Part shown: one piece after another, positions 22,477-33,487 of the stretch
Layout of the letters: every line of letters starts with the position of its first letter
Position numbering within the stretch: the first letter of the stretch is position 1
NCBI GenBank assembly: GCA_024811115.1
Contig: JAKOGH010000724.1
Location: 1 to 64,000 of the forward strand
DNA from: Terana coerulea
Taxonomy: Eukaryota; Basidiomycota; Agaricomycetes; Polyporales; Phanerochaetaceae
Length of the DNA: 64,000 nucleotides
Reading direction: 5' to 3'
The notes under the pieces: generated by a model
Told to the model about the DNA's origin: nothing
The model's input: only the letters and a program-made list of their open reading frames with translations
Database searches by the model: none
Program-made: the position numbers and the translations under genes

Positions 22477-24179
22477 TCAGCATCTGCGTCGTCGCGTAAA
22501 CAAATATGTTGCAAATAGCCTGTATTTTATACACCACGCTTCACTTGGCCCTAAATCAGGCGACCGCGACATGTTGGCGTCCACAAAGCTGTTTTGGTCG
22601 AACCCGTCGTTGGGATTCTCGTCAAGAGTGTCTTCCGAATGGATGAAGTCAAGTGTTTCGCCCATGTTGCCTACTATTGCGGGGGCAAATTTCAGACCGG
22701 AAAGCCAGGCAGGGTTCACTGATCTTGACGCTTCATGAGAGATGTCAGAAGTACCAGCTTCTCTGAGGTTTATCATGAAGCGACTGGCCAGTATAAGAGG
22801 CTGGAAAACATCATTAACATAAGCGTAATAGGCTGCGAAGAAATCGCCTTTACCATGGTTTCTTTGAAGGGACCGAGGGGAGTCCACAGGCCCGAGTACT
22901 GATTAGGACTAGTCAGGTTCCTGTTTGCCTCAGAACAAGTCACCGTACGACTTACAACTTGCGCAAGCTCGACGGAAATATCGGCTACAGTAATCACTAA
23001 CAAAATCCTGGTCTCAGTCGGTGAGTAGTGAAATAAACGCCAAAATTCGCTGAAACGTACAGAAAGTACGCTGCCCCTGTTTCATGAGATGATTAATCCC
23101 ATAGCACTCGATCAATCGTATGACTCACCATCTCGCAGGAGGCAAACTGTAAGAGGCACATGCTGCCCTAATCGTCGTCCCTCACGCCATTGGCGGAACG
23201 TCTTCGCCCACGTCACCCCGAGCACTACTATATCGGACAGGATGAGAGAGATACGAGTGACGAGGAGACCTAGTTTGTTAAGGATGCTGAGAAAAATACG
23301 CAGTGTCCTTCCGGCCAGTACTCACAGCTAGGGACTAGTCAGTAAGACTACAGCGTCGGAGTACAGAGCAGCACGCACATTAGATATTGGTTGGTGTAGT
23401 CGCCTGTTCATGAAACAGCGCACGTATTCCAGGGATAATACAGGTAAACTGGCCGCTCGTCAATTGGAACAAACTGCGCTGGAGTCAGCACCAGCTTAAG
23501 TATTGCTAAGAATTCTCCACAACTCACGACATTGGTGACCACGGATGAAAGATTCAACAGAAAAATGAAGAGGAATAAAAGGACACTTCGTCCACCAATG
23601 GCATATGCTCGTAGTGCGGACCAAACTGCTATGACATAAGCATATGTAAAGGCCTTCGAAGGCTACTGATCACGTACCACACATCAGGAAGTACCCAATC
23701 AGCAACACGACATCTCCGAACCATCGCCCTACAGCGCAACTACAGTCATCTCAGTAGCATTGCGTAAAAGGCGCACGAAATCTAACCTCTGTGAGCACCA
23801 ATCAGACTAGTAGTCAGTCAACCAGTCTCCGCGAACCCATGATATCGCACCTTTCGGTCTTGTAGTAATGGCATGATAGCTTGAAGCACCATGATCCATC
23901 GGATTGAGAATAAAAGCAAAGACGCTGCTGTAATTTTCCGTTTCCATACGTTCCTTACTTCATGTTTGAAAGTCAAAATGTATTCATATATGACCAGGGC
24001 TACAGGGATCTGGGTCAAGAAGAGGTGAGTGAATTATGCCTAGAAAATTACCTGACACAGCATATTGCACGCTATTCGAGGTTCGTCTGAGAGCAATGTC
24101 AGCTGCATGCCGCTTCGAACAAGACATAGACGTACTCTCCACTGATGATGATAACCACCTCTGGGGTTGTGCTGGACAT
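22477..24179 (-). CDS. DUF6533 membrane protein, copy 2
   Basis: Begins MSSTTPEVVIIISGEYVYVL at 24179. Minus-strand exons then read SNSVQYAVSALVIYEYILTF plus KHEVRNVWKRKITAASLLLF (DUF6533 domain), WFGDVVLLIGYFLMC, WSALRAYAIGGRSVLLFLFI, and LLVTRISLILSDIVVLGVTW plus AKTFRQWREGRR. They continue through CLLRDG, VITVADISVELAQVVS, LWTPLGPFKET and a last exon, PLILASRFMINLREAGTSDI then AIVGNMGETLDF, ending at 22477. Most junctions are clean GT-AG. Two middle joins (about 23750 and 23440) are not resolved, so intactness is likely but unproven. Six or seven hydrophobic segments predict an integral membrane protein. The family's function is unknown. Confidence 0.75.
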
Positions 24180-25135
24180 TTGTGCTCCTACGTTGCTAGA
24201 GTTGAGTGAAGACAACGGTACTACAAGAGTGGGGCTTTCGGAAGAGTTCGAAATGGGCGAAGCACCCAGGGTTTAAGGGCTATTGCTCGCGCCTCGGAAG
24301 ACAAAGCGATCCATAACTTTGCGAACGTGATACTATATAGCCTGTTGCCACATGATAGCATAGAGCCCAGTTTTCTGCGCTTGCTTCCCTATCACATCAA
24401 CGTCTCATTCTCATACAATGCTCTGGGTGGGGCATGTAAGGTTCGAGAGCTTCAGAGTACAAGGTCACTGTGGAGTGCCATCAGCGCCCCTGGGCAGCTT
24501 TCGCAGACCTGTCGGTGAGAGAACGTATTGTTGGCAAGGAAACGACGTCTTATCAGTCATGCGTCTCGAGCCATGAGGCTGAAAGCACTGCGTTGTTTCT
24601 GACTTTCTACACGTAGCAAGTCAGTGGCCAAGTTCCACATAAAGTAGGTGAGCCGGACTACTAACCGTTATGTGCCCAATTCACCACGCATGCCATCTAA
24701 CTGTGACCCGCCGTACGAAAGTCGTTTACATTGATACACGGGGGTACCCTGGAGCCACGACATTCGTCGAAAAATATGCGGGATGAGAGTGAAGGCTCGA
24801 ACCAAGGGCGGTGGCATGCCTCAGGCGCGAAAAACTGGCTTGTACATTTCATGGACAGCACATCCTGCTCGACCATCCTCATTCTTCTGACATAGCAGAG
24901 TGATATGACACTCACCAACACGCTGTCAAGTCGTCCTGGTTCTGGTTGGCTGCTTTACTAAACTTTTACGGACCTCGGTCGGTGAGCGTGAGTGTGCTGA
25001 AGCCAAGTCCAGAGCGACGGCGTCTAATCCACCCTCCGCTGACTTGTAGCTGATTGGATACTGACGATATCATCTTGGGCGCTGACTGGATTGTACGCAA
25101 TGGCCATGACATCGCTCACCCAGACCTCACAGGCA
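24180..25135. other. Intergenic spacer
   Basis: No family recognised on either strand. A minus-strand frame at 24697-24921 is open for 74 codons without domain content. The last 100 bases form the promoter of the GSX gene at 25269. Confidence 0.45.
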
Positions 25136-25140
25136 TATAA
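25136..25140 (+). promoter_or_regulatory. TATA box of GSX copy 1
   Basis: GCATATAAGC precedes a long CT-rich leader and the ATG at 25269, 129 bases downstream. It lies only about 20 bases before an upstream in-frame ATG at 25158, which makes that ATG an unlikely start because transcripts should begin near or after it. Confidence 0.55.
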
Positions 25141-25268
25141 GCTTCACCGGTTGGTTTATGACCACCATCCTCCTTCGATTCCCGTCTCGCAGCCTTCGCT
25201 TCACCTCACCCCGCTTCACCGCACTCAAACCACTTCACACCACCACCGCACTCGTTAAGAGAGTAAAC

Positions 25269-26579
25269 ATGAGTACACTGCCACACCAGGTCGGAACTCC
25301 CGCCGCGGAGGCTGGCAAGCTTCACGAAGCGGCGGACATAAGACGGATGAAGACAGAGGCGGACGGGACGTTCAAGAGGAAAGCGTCCACGTTCCGGAAC
25401 TCCATCTCGCAGGATGGGGAGTTCAAGCCCGAGAAAGGTGTGTATATCTGATGACTGTCTCAATATTTGGCTAAGATGGTTTTAGATCGCTACCACCTCT
25501 ACGTCTCTTATGCCTGTCGTGAGTCGTCTTGTACCTCTCTTTAGGTTCAAGCGTTGACCGCGACTTCAGCGTGGGCAACGCGTACTTTGATCGTGAGGAA
25601 GCTGAAAGGGCTCGAGGACTTCATCGGTTAGTGCGGCGTTCTCTCGACCTCATGTTCGAATCTCACCGTTCGCGTAGGTGTTAGCGTGGTATCTCCACGG
25701 ATGGGCGAGCATGGCTGGCCGTTCGCCAACGTCGACGCGTTCCCTGCAGCCGACAAAGACCCTATCAACAAAGCCCGAGCACGTAAAGGACCTCTACCTC
25801 AAGATCGAGCCTAACTACGAGGGCCGGTAAGTCGATACTGATGGTTGTATGCGCCAAGGGGCTGACTCGGGATCACAGCTTCACAGTCCCTGTTCTCTGG
25901 GACAAGCAGACAAGCACCATCGTCAACAACGAGAGCTCTGAGATCATCCGGATCTTCAATACCGCCTTCAACCACTTGCTGCCCAAGGACAAGGCCGAGC
26001 TCGATTTCTACCCCGAGCAGCACCGCAAGGAGATTGACGAGATCAACGACTGGGTGTACGACACCGTGAACAGTAAGTCGCACGCGCATATACCTATCTT
26101 AAACGCTGCTTGACTCTTCACATAATAGACGGCGTGTACAAATCTGGCTTCGCCACAACACAGAAGGCGTACGAAGGCGCTGTGATCTCGGTCTTTGAGT
26201 CGCTCGACCGGCTCGAGAAGATACTCGACGGCAAGGACTTCCTCGTCGGCGACACGCTCACTGAGGCCGACATCCGTCTCTTCGTGACAATTGTGCGCTT
26301 CGACCCGGTGTACTATGGCCACTTCAAGTGCAACCTCCGCACGATCCGTGACGGGTACCCGAACATCGACCGCTGGCAGCGCCAGCTGTACTGGAACAAC
26401 CCCGCGTTCAAGGATACATGCAACTTTGAGCACATCAAGACGCACTACTACTGGTCCCATCCTATGGTGTGTGCACTCGTTCTAATGGGATTACATCAGA
26501 CAGCATTGACCTGTGTCCTTAGATCAATCCTCACCGCATCATACCCACGGGCCCCATTCCTAACATTCTCCCCTTGTAA
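25269..26579 (+). CDS. Glutathionyl-hydroquinone reductase (Xi-class GST), copy 1
   Basis: Seven exons: 25269-25437, 25486-25518, 25570-25626, 25678-25826, 25879-26072, 26129-26466, 26523-26579. The family (ECM4/PcpF/GSTX) reduces S-glutathionyl-hydroquinones to hydroquinones, giving off glutathione disulfide. The catalytic cysteine lies in YHLYVSYACPWATRT. The family also shows WDKxxxTIVNNESSEIIR and the C-terminal LTEADIRLFVTIVRFDPVYY. The start MSTLPHQ parallels the MSSGSALPHQ start of the sister copies. One extra C in the CCC at 25774-25776 shifts the frame between DPINKA and EHVKDLYLKIEPNYEG, so the exon sum is 997, one base over a whole number of codons. Unlike copies 2 and 4, this copy lacks the intron after LFVTI. 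Confidence 0.85.
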
Positions 26580-26747
26580 TATGCCCCCATGATGTAACGT
26601 CTCAAAGCAAACGTGTACAGTAGTCACCAAAACCCAATGTATTCGATATCATCAACACTGAAACAATGTACACAGCTGCTAAGATATAGATAGGATACGA
26701 CACAGCCACGGTGAAGTACACGCATGAGACCTAGTACAGTCCGCAAT

Positions 26748-28659
26748 CTAATTGCCGTCGTCTTCGAAGTAGAGGTTGGCACCGGGGAACTCGGCCTTGA
26801 TAATCTCCCAGAGCCAGTACATTGGTGAACCATACGTGATGTCAGAGTAATTGTATTGACCCGTGCCACCGGTGATGAGAGCAGCGAACTTGCCGTGGGC
26901 ATCGACAATGATGGACCCAGAGTCCCCAGCCCCGGGAGAAAGGACCGGATTCGTTGTCACGGGGGAAGACTGCTGCGGCCACCGAATCTTGGTTGCCCGT
27001 GATGTAGTAACGGCGAACATTGGACTCAAATCCAGTCAAACAACCGATTGTGGTGAGAGTAGTCGGGCCACGTTTTATGACATGTCGCATGGGGCCGCCA
27101 TTGCGGTCGTTATTGCTGGGTGTGCGCATCTCTTCGGCGGAGAGAATGCCTCGGAGCTTGAGGAGACGTTCGGCTGGATAGTCGAAATCGATGCGAGGGT
27201 ACACTAAGCTGATGAATTTGGCGACGTCGATCTCAGGGCCTGTAATATGGACAGTCAGATTAGATACCTTTAGCTAAACGAATAAGCACACACTCAGGTC
27301 GAGCAAGCTCCCTCTGAAGTTCTGAAGGAGCTTGGTAACGCAAACATCCTTCGTATAGCTGTGAGGGGCGGCAGAGACACTGACGGGAGGTGCCCAGACG
27401 ATGTGTCCGATGACCCGGTCCTTCGGCTTCGTCCACTGCTTCTTCACCTTCACGTAAAATTTCTTGAGCTCCTCGATCGCCGTCCGTGTTTTGCTCAGCT
27501 CGCGCTGAGTCTCCACCAGCTTGCCTGCTGCGTGCCCAGCGTCACGGTCACCGCCCTGTGACCTTGCCGCCAACGGCGTAGCCTGCTTCTCCAAGGAGCC
27601 AACCTTGCTGCTCAAGCTGTCGATATGGCCTTGGATAGATATCAGGAAGTTGGTGAATGTTTTGGTACCCATGAGGACAACCTTCTTCTTAGGCCTGGCT
27701 TTGTAGATGTGGTCAAAAATGCACTTATTTCTAGGAGAAAAGAACGTGCTGACGTAGGAGTGTGAATGATTCCCATAGTCTTTCCGGGAACGGGACGTGG
27801 CGGGCCGTGACTGCGTAAAAATCTTTATCCACTCTGAAGTAAAAGCCCATTGTTCCCTGGTTCTTCAACGTCTTCAAGCCAGCGATAGGCAGACCAAGTG
27901 CAGTAGTCAAGGGATCGATAACGGCTTTCAGAGGATCGAGGTCCGAGACGGGTGCGAACAGCTCGGGACCACTGAAGTGCTGGACTGTTGATTCACGGTA
28001 CGCAACATCGACATCAGAAATGCCGTGCTCTACAAGAAGATCGAGGATGTCGTTGGAAGAGTGAAATGCGACCTCGCTGATGAGACTATCAGGCAAGACT
28101 CCTACCCAAATCGTGACAGGAGTGATAACGACTGTCCCGTACAAAGCGACCTCGATGTCGACGTCCTCGACGTCCTCGTCACCCTTGTTCTCCTCGACGT
28201 CTTTGTTCTTCTCAAGCCAGCTGAAACGAACAAGGTCGACGGACGGCGAATGCTTGATGTTTCGCCGATCGAGAAGTTCAACAACCTTGAAATGACTGTC
28301 AGTCCATAGCTTGCTACGCTTCGAGAAAGCCGCGAACTTACCTTGTAACGAATAGCAGCCCATACATCGTCTTTGCCAAGTATGTGGTGCTCATAGACTG
28401 GCCGAAGCTACATGGGACGAGGAGATTGCTCTGGCCCCGAGGGCGCTGTGAACACGTCCTTGGACGTCCGGAAGATCAGCTTGGGTCCTCGCCGTCTAGG
28501 ACCCCGGATGCCGAAATAGTAAAGGTGGGCCTCGAGCTTGGAGACATTGTGGCGAGAGAACTCGACGGAAGAAACATCGGAGGAGTCCGTCTCCCAGAGA
28601 CTGCCGTGGTCGGAGGAGTAGTCTGAATCGCTATCGTCGACCCATGGGGAGGCCTTCAT
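26748..28659 (-). pseudogene. Trypsin-like serine protease-fold gene, decayed
   Basis: Minus strand. The acidic N-terminal part (DDSDSDYSSDHGSLWETDSS) leads to LRPVYEHHILGKDDVWAAIR, VDLVRFSWLEKN, VTIWVGVLPDSL and GLKTLKNQGTMGFYFRVD. The putative catalytic triad is His in AVTARHV (about 27800), Asp in YTKDVCV (about 27345) and Ser in GDSGS (about 26920). A long coiled coil (SLSSKVGSLEKQ, then ETQRELSKTRTAIEELKKF) is inserted between His and Asp. Breaks are an in-frame TAG at 28408-28410 (PRPM then LRPVYEHH), an extra A in the run at about 27781, and an extra base at about 26929 just before GDSG. The family is common, uncharacterised and multi-copy in basidiomycetes. It may be a pseudogene or carry several assembly errors. 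Confidence 0.75.
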
Positions 28660-29571
28660 CAGGAAGACGGCAGGTACATACCTGGAGCGTCTGGAGTGTC
28701 TGGTCAGTCTGCAATATTGACCAAATGACTCAAAACAAGTTAATTCGAAGACGAACGCTGCTAATATCATCACGACTGGCCTGAACGAAGTGTTCCGAGA
28801 TGTGAGCCGTTCACAGAGGGTCGAACAGACACGACCTTGCAGCGGGCGCTTCAGACATGTACCTTCTGCCAGAGCGCGCCAGAGCTTCTCAGACGGCCTC
28901 AGACGCGCCAGACCAGGTGCCGTCTTGCTGATGTTGCCAATCCTCTCGGAGTATATGGCGCACTGCTTGTCGAATGCTGGTGAGTGAACATGAAGCTCCC
29001 AAGTGTTGTTCGCTAGAAAAGTGATGGGTCAGTATACAAGAAGACCAATAAAGCGTTTCAATCCTTTTTAAAAAGAAAACTCGCATTCAAAGACTTTAGA
29101 CATTGCGCTTGTAAAATAGATGACTGAGGAAGTGCGCTGAGCGTATTGAGCGACGAAGTAAGAGTGGTATGGCGGTTCAGGGTGGTAAGAAAGAGCAGAA
29201 GCGAAGCGCAGGCATCAAGTACTCAACGCGTAAGCCAGAGAGGAAGCTCTGTACACAAGAAACTCAATGTATACAACAACAGCAAAATGTAGACAACATA
29301 CAACACAGGTAACCACATGCACAAAGCCAAGTGCAGTCCAAAGTCCAACATCAGAGAAGGTAGGCAAACCAGTCCAAGGTGTGGGTATATGCGCGAGGCA
29401 TGTACAGAAAGTTCATCAAAGTTCATGAGCGGGAAAGTTCGTGAGGAAAGTTCACAGCACAATCCAAGCCATCCCCCCAAAGGCATTTCGCCATTTTGGC
29501 TCGACACATCCTTCGTATAACGGCCTTTCGGGGCCATCCACTTCGGAATTGTGCTTCTGGGCGTTTTGCGT
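28660..29571. other. Intergenic spacer
   Basis: No gene recognised. It holds the likely 5' leader of the protease-like gene at one side and the 3' untranslated region of the MAG-like gene at the other. Confidence 0.5.
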
Positions 29572-30903
29572 TTAGAACACGAGCATGCCTCCTGCAGCCA
29601 CGCCGACGGCGAGAACGATGGCTTCCCAGCCGAGGCGAGCAGCGTACGTGGCGCCGTTGCTTGCACCGCCGGTGGCGGAGGGCGTACCCGACGTGGAGCT
29701 ACCGGCGCCGGATGTTGCGCCAGACGTGCGCGAAGCGGAACCTGACGAGGTGCTTGAGCTGCTTGCGCCGCTCTATAAAGAAAATGGTCAGTATCAGATT
29801 CTTGCGTGAAAACAGGCGCATATATCCATCGAAATAGGAGTATAACACCCCGAAGAGCGGGAAGATGCTCACAAGCGCAGACGTTGGTTTCGCAGACAAT
29901 GAACCAGACCCGGACGAGACAGCGGAGATAGAACCAGGGGAAGATGCGGAACCGGAAGAAGGAGAGGAGCTTACAGAGGTGCTGGAAGCACCTGAAGCGG
30001 TGCTGCTCAACGCCAGGTTGCCGATGCTGCTGAGCGACGTGCAGAGTGAAGAGGACGGGATGGGGTGCGCGGAGGGCGTGCTGGGTTCGCCTTGGAAGAA
30101 GGTCGAGCTGCCGTACACGCCCATGGGCTAGAATCTCAAGGTAAGTAAAGTTCCGGTGGAGAAAAAGTAAAACGCACTAAAGCGCTGTCCCCTTGCAGTT
30201 CTCAAACACGCCCGCGTCGTAGTTCGCGGGCATGTTCCACGCGCAACCCAGCGTGTCGTAGATGTGCTGGCACAGCGCCGGCGCGCCGGGGCCGTCCTTG
30301 CAGCCGCGGATGCAGAACTCCGTGTCGGACACGAAGTTCGTCCACTCGTGTATCTGCGCGAGCGAGCCGAACGCCTGGGAGAAGACGAGGCCGCCGATGG
30401 GGTTGCCGTTCCCGTCCGCGCCGTGCGGGTCGAGCTCGCCGCCGGCGTCGCCCTTGGGGATGTTGATGAGCGTGAGGTCGCCGACGCCGGTGACCTGGAC
30501 GTAGTCGGGGGTCTGCACGAAGTGCGCGCCGGTGATGGCGCCGTCGGGGATGAGACGGGTGCCGTAGCCGGACTTGATGCACCAGGAGACCTCAATTCGT
30601 TCGGTGTTGCCGATGACGGAGTCCGGGCCTGGCTGAGGAGGCGCGAAAATGCAGAAGTCGTCTACCGCGTTGACTGTATGGGAGCACGTGGGTGTTACAG
30701 CTGCGCGAGGGTGGGAGAAACAGGGAATACGCACTGTAGACATTCTGGCACATCGACGTCTGATTCGACCCAGAACCGCACTGATTCGTGCCCGACTGCC
30801 CCTGCTCGGTCTGCGCCGGGACGTTCGAGGGCAGATAAGTTGCACTGTAGGTCTGTGCGTGCGCCACGAGCGGCAGAGCGAGGGAAACGAGGGCCGACAG
30901 CAT
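29572..30903 (-). CDS. Secreted MAG-like (macrofage activating) glycoprotein
   Basis: Starts at 30903 with a signal peptide (MLSALVSLALPLVAHAQ), then TYSATYLPSNVPAQTEQGQS and SMCQNVY. Exon 2 (from 30673) carries DDFCIFAPPQPGPDSVIGNT, WCIKSGYGTRLIPDGAITGA, KGDAGGELDPHGADGNGNPI and several conserved cysteines. The third part (PMGVYGSSTFFQGEPSTPSA) runs into a long Ser/Thr-rich, likely O-glycosylated region. The last exon ends with a hydrophobic tail (LGWEAIVLAVGVAAGGMLVF), consistent with a GPI signal. This is the wall-associated family annotated as macrofage activating glycoprotein in polypores. The join between ENCKG and PMGVYG (about 30185 to 30127) lacks a clean in-frame GT-AG; a GC donor or one-base error is possible. 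Confidence 0.83.
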
Positions 30904-30981
30904 CTCGAGCTCGGTGGATGGTGGTGGGGGGAGGGGAAGCTGCGTGCGGAGCTCTTCGTCTGCATTTTCGTGTTGGCGGCC

Positions 30982-30989
30982 TATATATA
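30982..30989 (-). promoter_or_regulatory. TATA box of the MAG-like gene
   Basis: The minus strand reads GGTATATATAGG about 80 bases before the ATG at 30903, the usual distance for a strongly expressed secreted fungal protein. Confidence 0.6.
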
Positions 30990-31559
30990 CCGGGCTCGAC
31001 AGCACGCGAGAAGCTTGCGGTCGGCGGCAGCCGCTAGACGCAGCCCTGCACGTATCGGTCCCTGCGTTCTCACCCAGGAAGCGGCGAAACGTGACCGGTT
31101 CAGCTGGCCGATACTGCCTCCGCTATCGCTGGTCTGGAGGCCCTCGTGCTCCTAATCCGCTCCCTAGTTGACCAGGGGCTTTCCCTGCCTGTATGTGGCT
31201 GGGACCTGGACTTGCAGAGTTGTCCATCCGTGATCTGAATCAGGTCCTGCCGCTGACAGCTGCGGGTACCAGAGTTAAATCTTAAGACAGCGGATGACTT
31301 GCATCATACGCACCTCTTCACCTTGAGAGTCTCACAACCGTTGCCCAACAGCCCCGCGGTGAGCACTAGGCAGTAAGAGTCGCAGGGCTAGAGGTTGGTG
31401 AAATCGAGGTGAGTGCGACAAGCAACCCGCTTCGGGCGCTACAAGACTCACAGTCTTCTTCACCTCATTCCACCCCATCTCGATTCTCATCCCTCATGGC
31501 CCCAGCTCTGCAGACGTTGAACGTGCTCAGGGGATAGTGTCGCATTATACGGCTTGAAG
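30990..31559. other. Divergent intergenic region
   Basis: Shared upstream region of the minus-strand MAG-like gene and the plus-strand membrane protein gene. I see no additional gene. Confidence 0.5.
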
Positions 31560-32388
31560 ATGTCGAGCGAGGTAACGGCGACCCCGACAGGGGTGCCCTC
31601 CAATCCTCCGGCGTCGTCAACGCCAAATTCGAACTCGAATAACGGCTTCTTCTCGATGGCGGGCTCGCCTGCACTCGTGCTCGCTTTCCTAGCCATTGGC
31701 ATATTCTCCGGGGGGCTAGTTTCTATGCTATTCCTGCGACACATCAGACTTGTACGCCTCCTACGGTCGCGCCAACTCGGAGCGGACGGGGCTGTGCATG
31801 GTGGATGGGAAGAGCCTGAGCCAGCGAGGAGGAGGTCGAGACGGCGTCGCGAACTTGGAGATAAACCTAAACTTTGGGACGTCGACGGGACATTCTCGGG
31901 CAGGTATGGTGCACGGTGGAGTCGCATGCTGGTGAGCATTGTCGAACACCTGCTCGTGGAATCCAAAGCGGGCATGCTAACAAATGGTCGTATCTGCGGT
32001 ACCGGTCTAGCCTTTGGCTGTTTCAATAAAACACTCTCCTCAACTTCCTACCAATTCCATCCCTTCTACGCCGACTCGTGAGTCGCACTACCGGAAGCAC
32101 CTCTCCGCAGCTGGGCGGTGGATTCAAGGTCTTGCACCCCTTCCAGAGCTACCACCACAGTCACCAACAAATGGGAAGGGCAGGGTCCAGGTCACTATTT
32201 CTATTGCCATGCCTATGCGGAAACCAGAACATGAGCAGGATTTCATTGGAAAACCAAAAGTGCCCATATTCGAGCTTGGTTTCTTGGATATTCCATGGGA
32301 CAACGAGAAGTTCGAAGCCCTGTCCCTTCCCCCACCAACCGCAACACCAGCTCAGACACCTGCGCAGGAACATCCACCAAATCTGTAG
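31560..32388 (+). CDS. Small single-pass membrane protein, conserved in basidiomycetes
   Basis: Two exons, 31560-31931 and 32011-32388, sum to 750 bases for a 249-residue protein. A Ser/Asn-rich N-terminus leads to one transmembrane helix (PALVLAFLAIGIFSGGLVSM), followed by a very basic cytosolic stretch (ARRRSRRRRELGDKPKLWDV). The KPKLWDV motif is the conserved hallmark. The second exon continues in frame with a proline-rich part and a VQVTISIAMPMRKP-type strand block near the C-terminus. I recognise the arrangement as a conserved basidiomycete protein without a named function. The phase-0 junction through donor gtgagc (31932) and acceptor tctag (32010) is the only one that joins both conserved halves. 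Confidence 0.72.
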
Positions 32389-32760
32389 CATATATAGTGC
32401 GTCCCGGAACTTTCCCCCGTATCGACCGTGCTGACGCTTTGAATGTCCAGGTTTTCATACCCATGTACTCCGTCTCCTGTATAATTCCCGTTCCTAATTG
32501 TCGCAACACTCCTCGCCGCTCTCGTCAATGTATCGATCACTTTTCGCAATCAAGAGAAATCTGCATATATGCGCTTTTCATTGTGAAGGGCAACTTGAGG
32601 TACACCTCCGGACAAAGCGGTTGATGTATGAGAAATCAGAGATATTCTAGGCTGATGTAAACAGCGCTCCAACAGTACGACCTGGTTGATGGACGTTGTC
32701 GTCTATTAGGCACAGAACAATCACTTCGGTTCGTCAAAATAAAATTCGACTACTGATACT

Positions 32761-33487
32761 ATGTTTGTAGAGTTAACGAAAAGTGTGCTGCTCATCACCC
32801 GTATATCTCTCATTCTGTCCGCTATTATCGTCCTCGGAGTGGCGTGGGCGAAGACGTCCCGCCAATGGCGTCAGGGGCGACAGTAAGGACGGCGATTCCC
32901 GCTCACTGCATGTCTCATGCGAGGTGGTGCGCTGTACGTTTTACTTCGCGCTATGCAGACGACTCATCTCGCCACTTGGGAACAGGGGCAGCATTCTTCA
33001 TATGCGTTCTTTTGGCGGATCTCTACGTCTATTTGACTAATCACCGACTGGAAATAGAGCGTTACTAGTAATTACAGTGGCGGATATTTCGATCGAGCTG
33101 GCGCAAGTTGTAAGTAGTACAAGGGGTCGTGTTGTTATGAGCAAAAGCCTAACGAGTCTCAATTAGTACCTGGGCCTGTGGACGCCCCTTGGTCCCTTCA
33201 AGGAAACTGTGGTAAGAATGACATTGCCGAATCGTAGTGTGTTTATGCTAACGCTATATGCTCAGCCCCTCATACTGGCCAGTCGTTTCATGCTTAATAA
33301 TCTTAGACAAGCCGATACCTCCGATATCTCGCAGCGACCCTTGGATCCTGCGAACCCTTCCTGGCTTTCCGCTATGAGAATTTCCCCCGCTATCGTTGGG
33401 AATATGGGTGAAACGCTTGACTTCAGGTCGGATACGTCATCCAAATCCCCATCGAGAATGATAACATCAGAATGGACGGACGTCTAG
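32761..33487 (+). pseudogene. DUF6533 gene 3, truncated fragment
   Basis: Plus strand. LLITRISLILSAIIVLGVAW then AKTSRQWRQGRQ is followed by an in-frame TAA at about 32882. Later exons follow (VADISIELAQVV near 33080; LGLWTPLGPFKET near 33175) and the C-terminal exon is PLILASRFMLNNLRQADTSD then AIVGNMGETLDF, to 33487. The N-terminal DUF6533 domain exons are missing. It resembles copy 2 (22477-24179) most closely, nearly word for word in several exons, but lies in inverted orientation 9 kb away. A partial, non-functional duplicate. Confidence 0.75.

Noticed and set aside
25158..25268. Mitochondrial presequence as the true start of GSX copy 1
   Set aside because: The TATA box is too close to that ATG, the stretch is CT-rich like a leader, and the sister copies start at the equivalent of 25269. 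Kept only as a finding.
30264..31037. A 257-codon plus-strand open frame
   Set aside because: It is the antisense shadow of the GC-rich exons of the MAG-like glycoprotein, whose minus-strand reading has signal peptide, conserved cysteines and matching introns.
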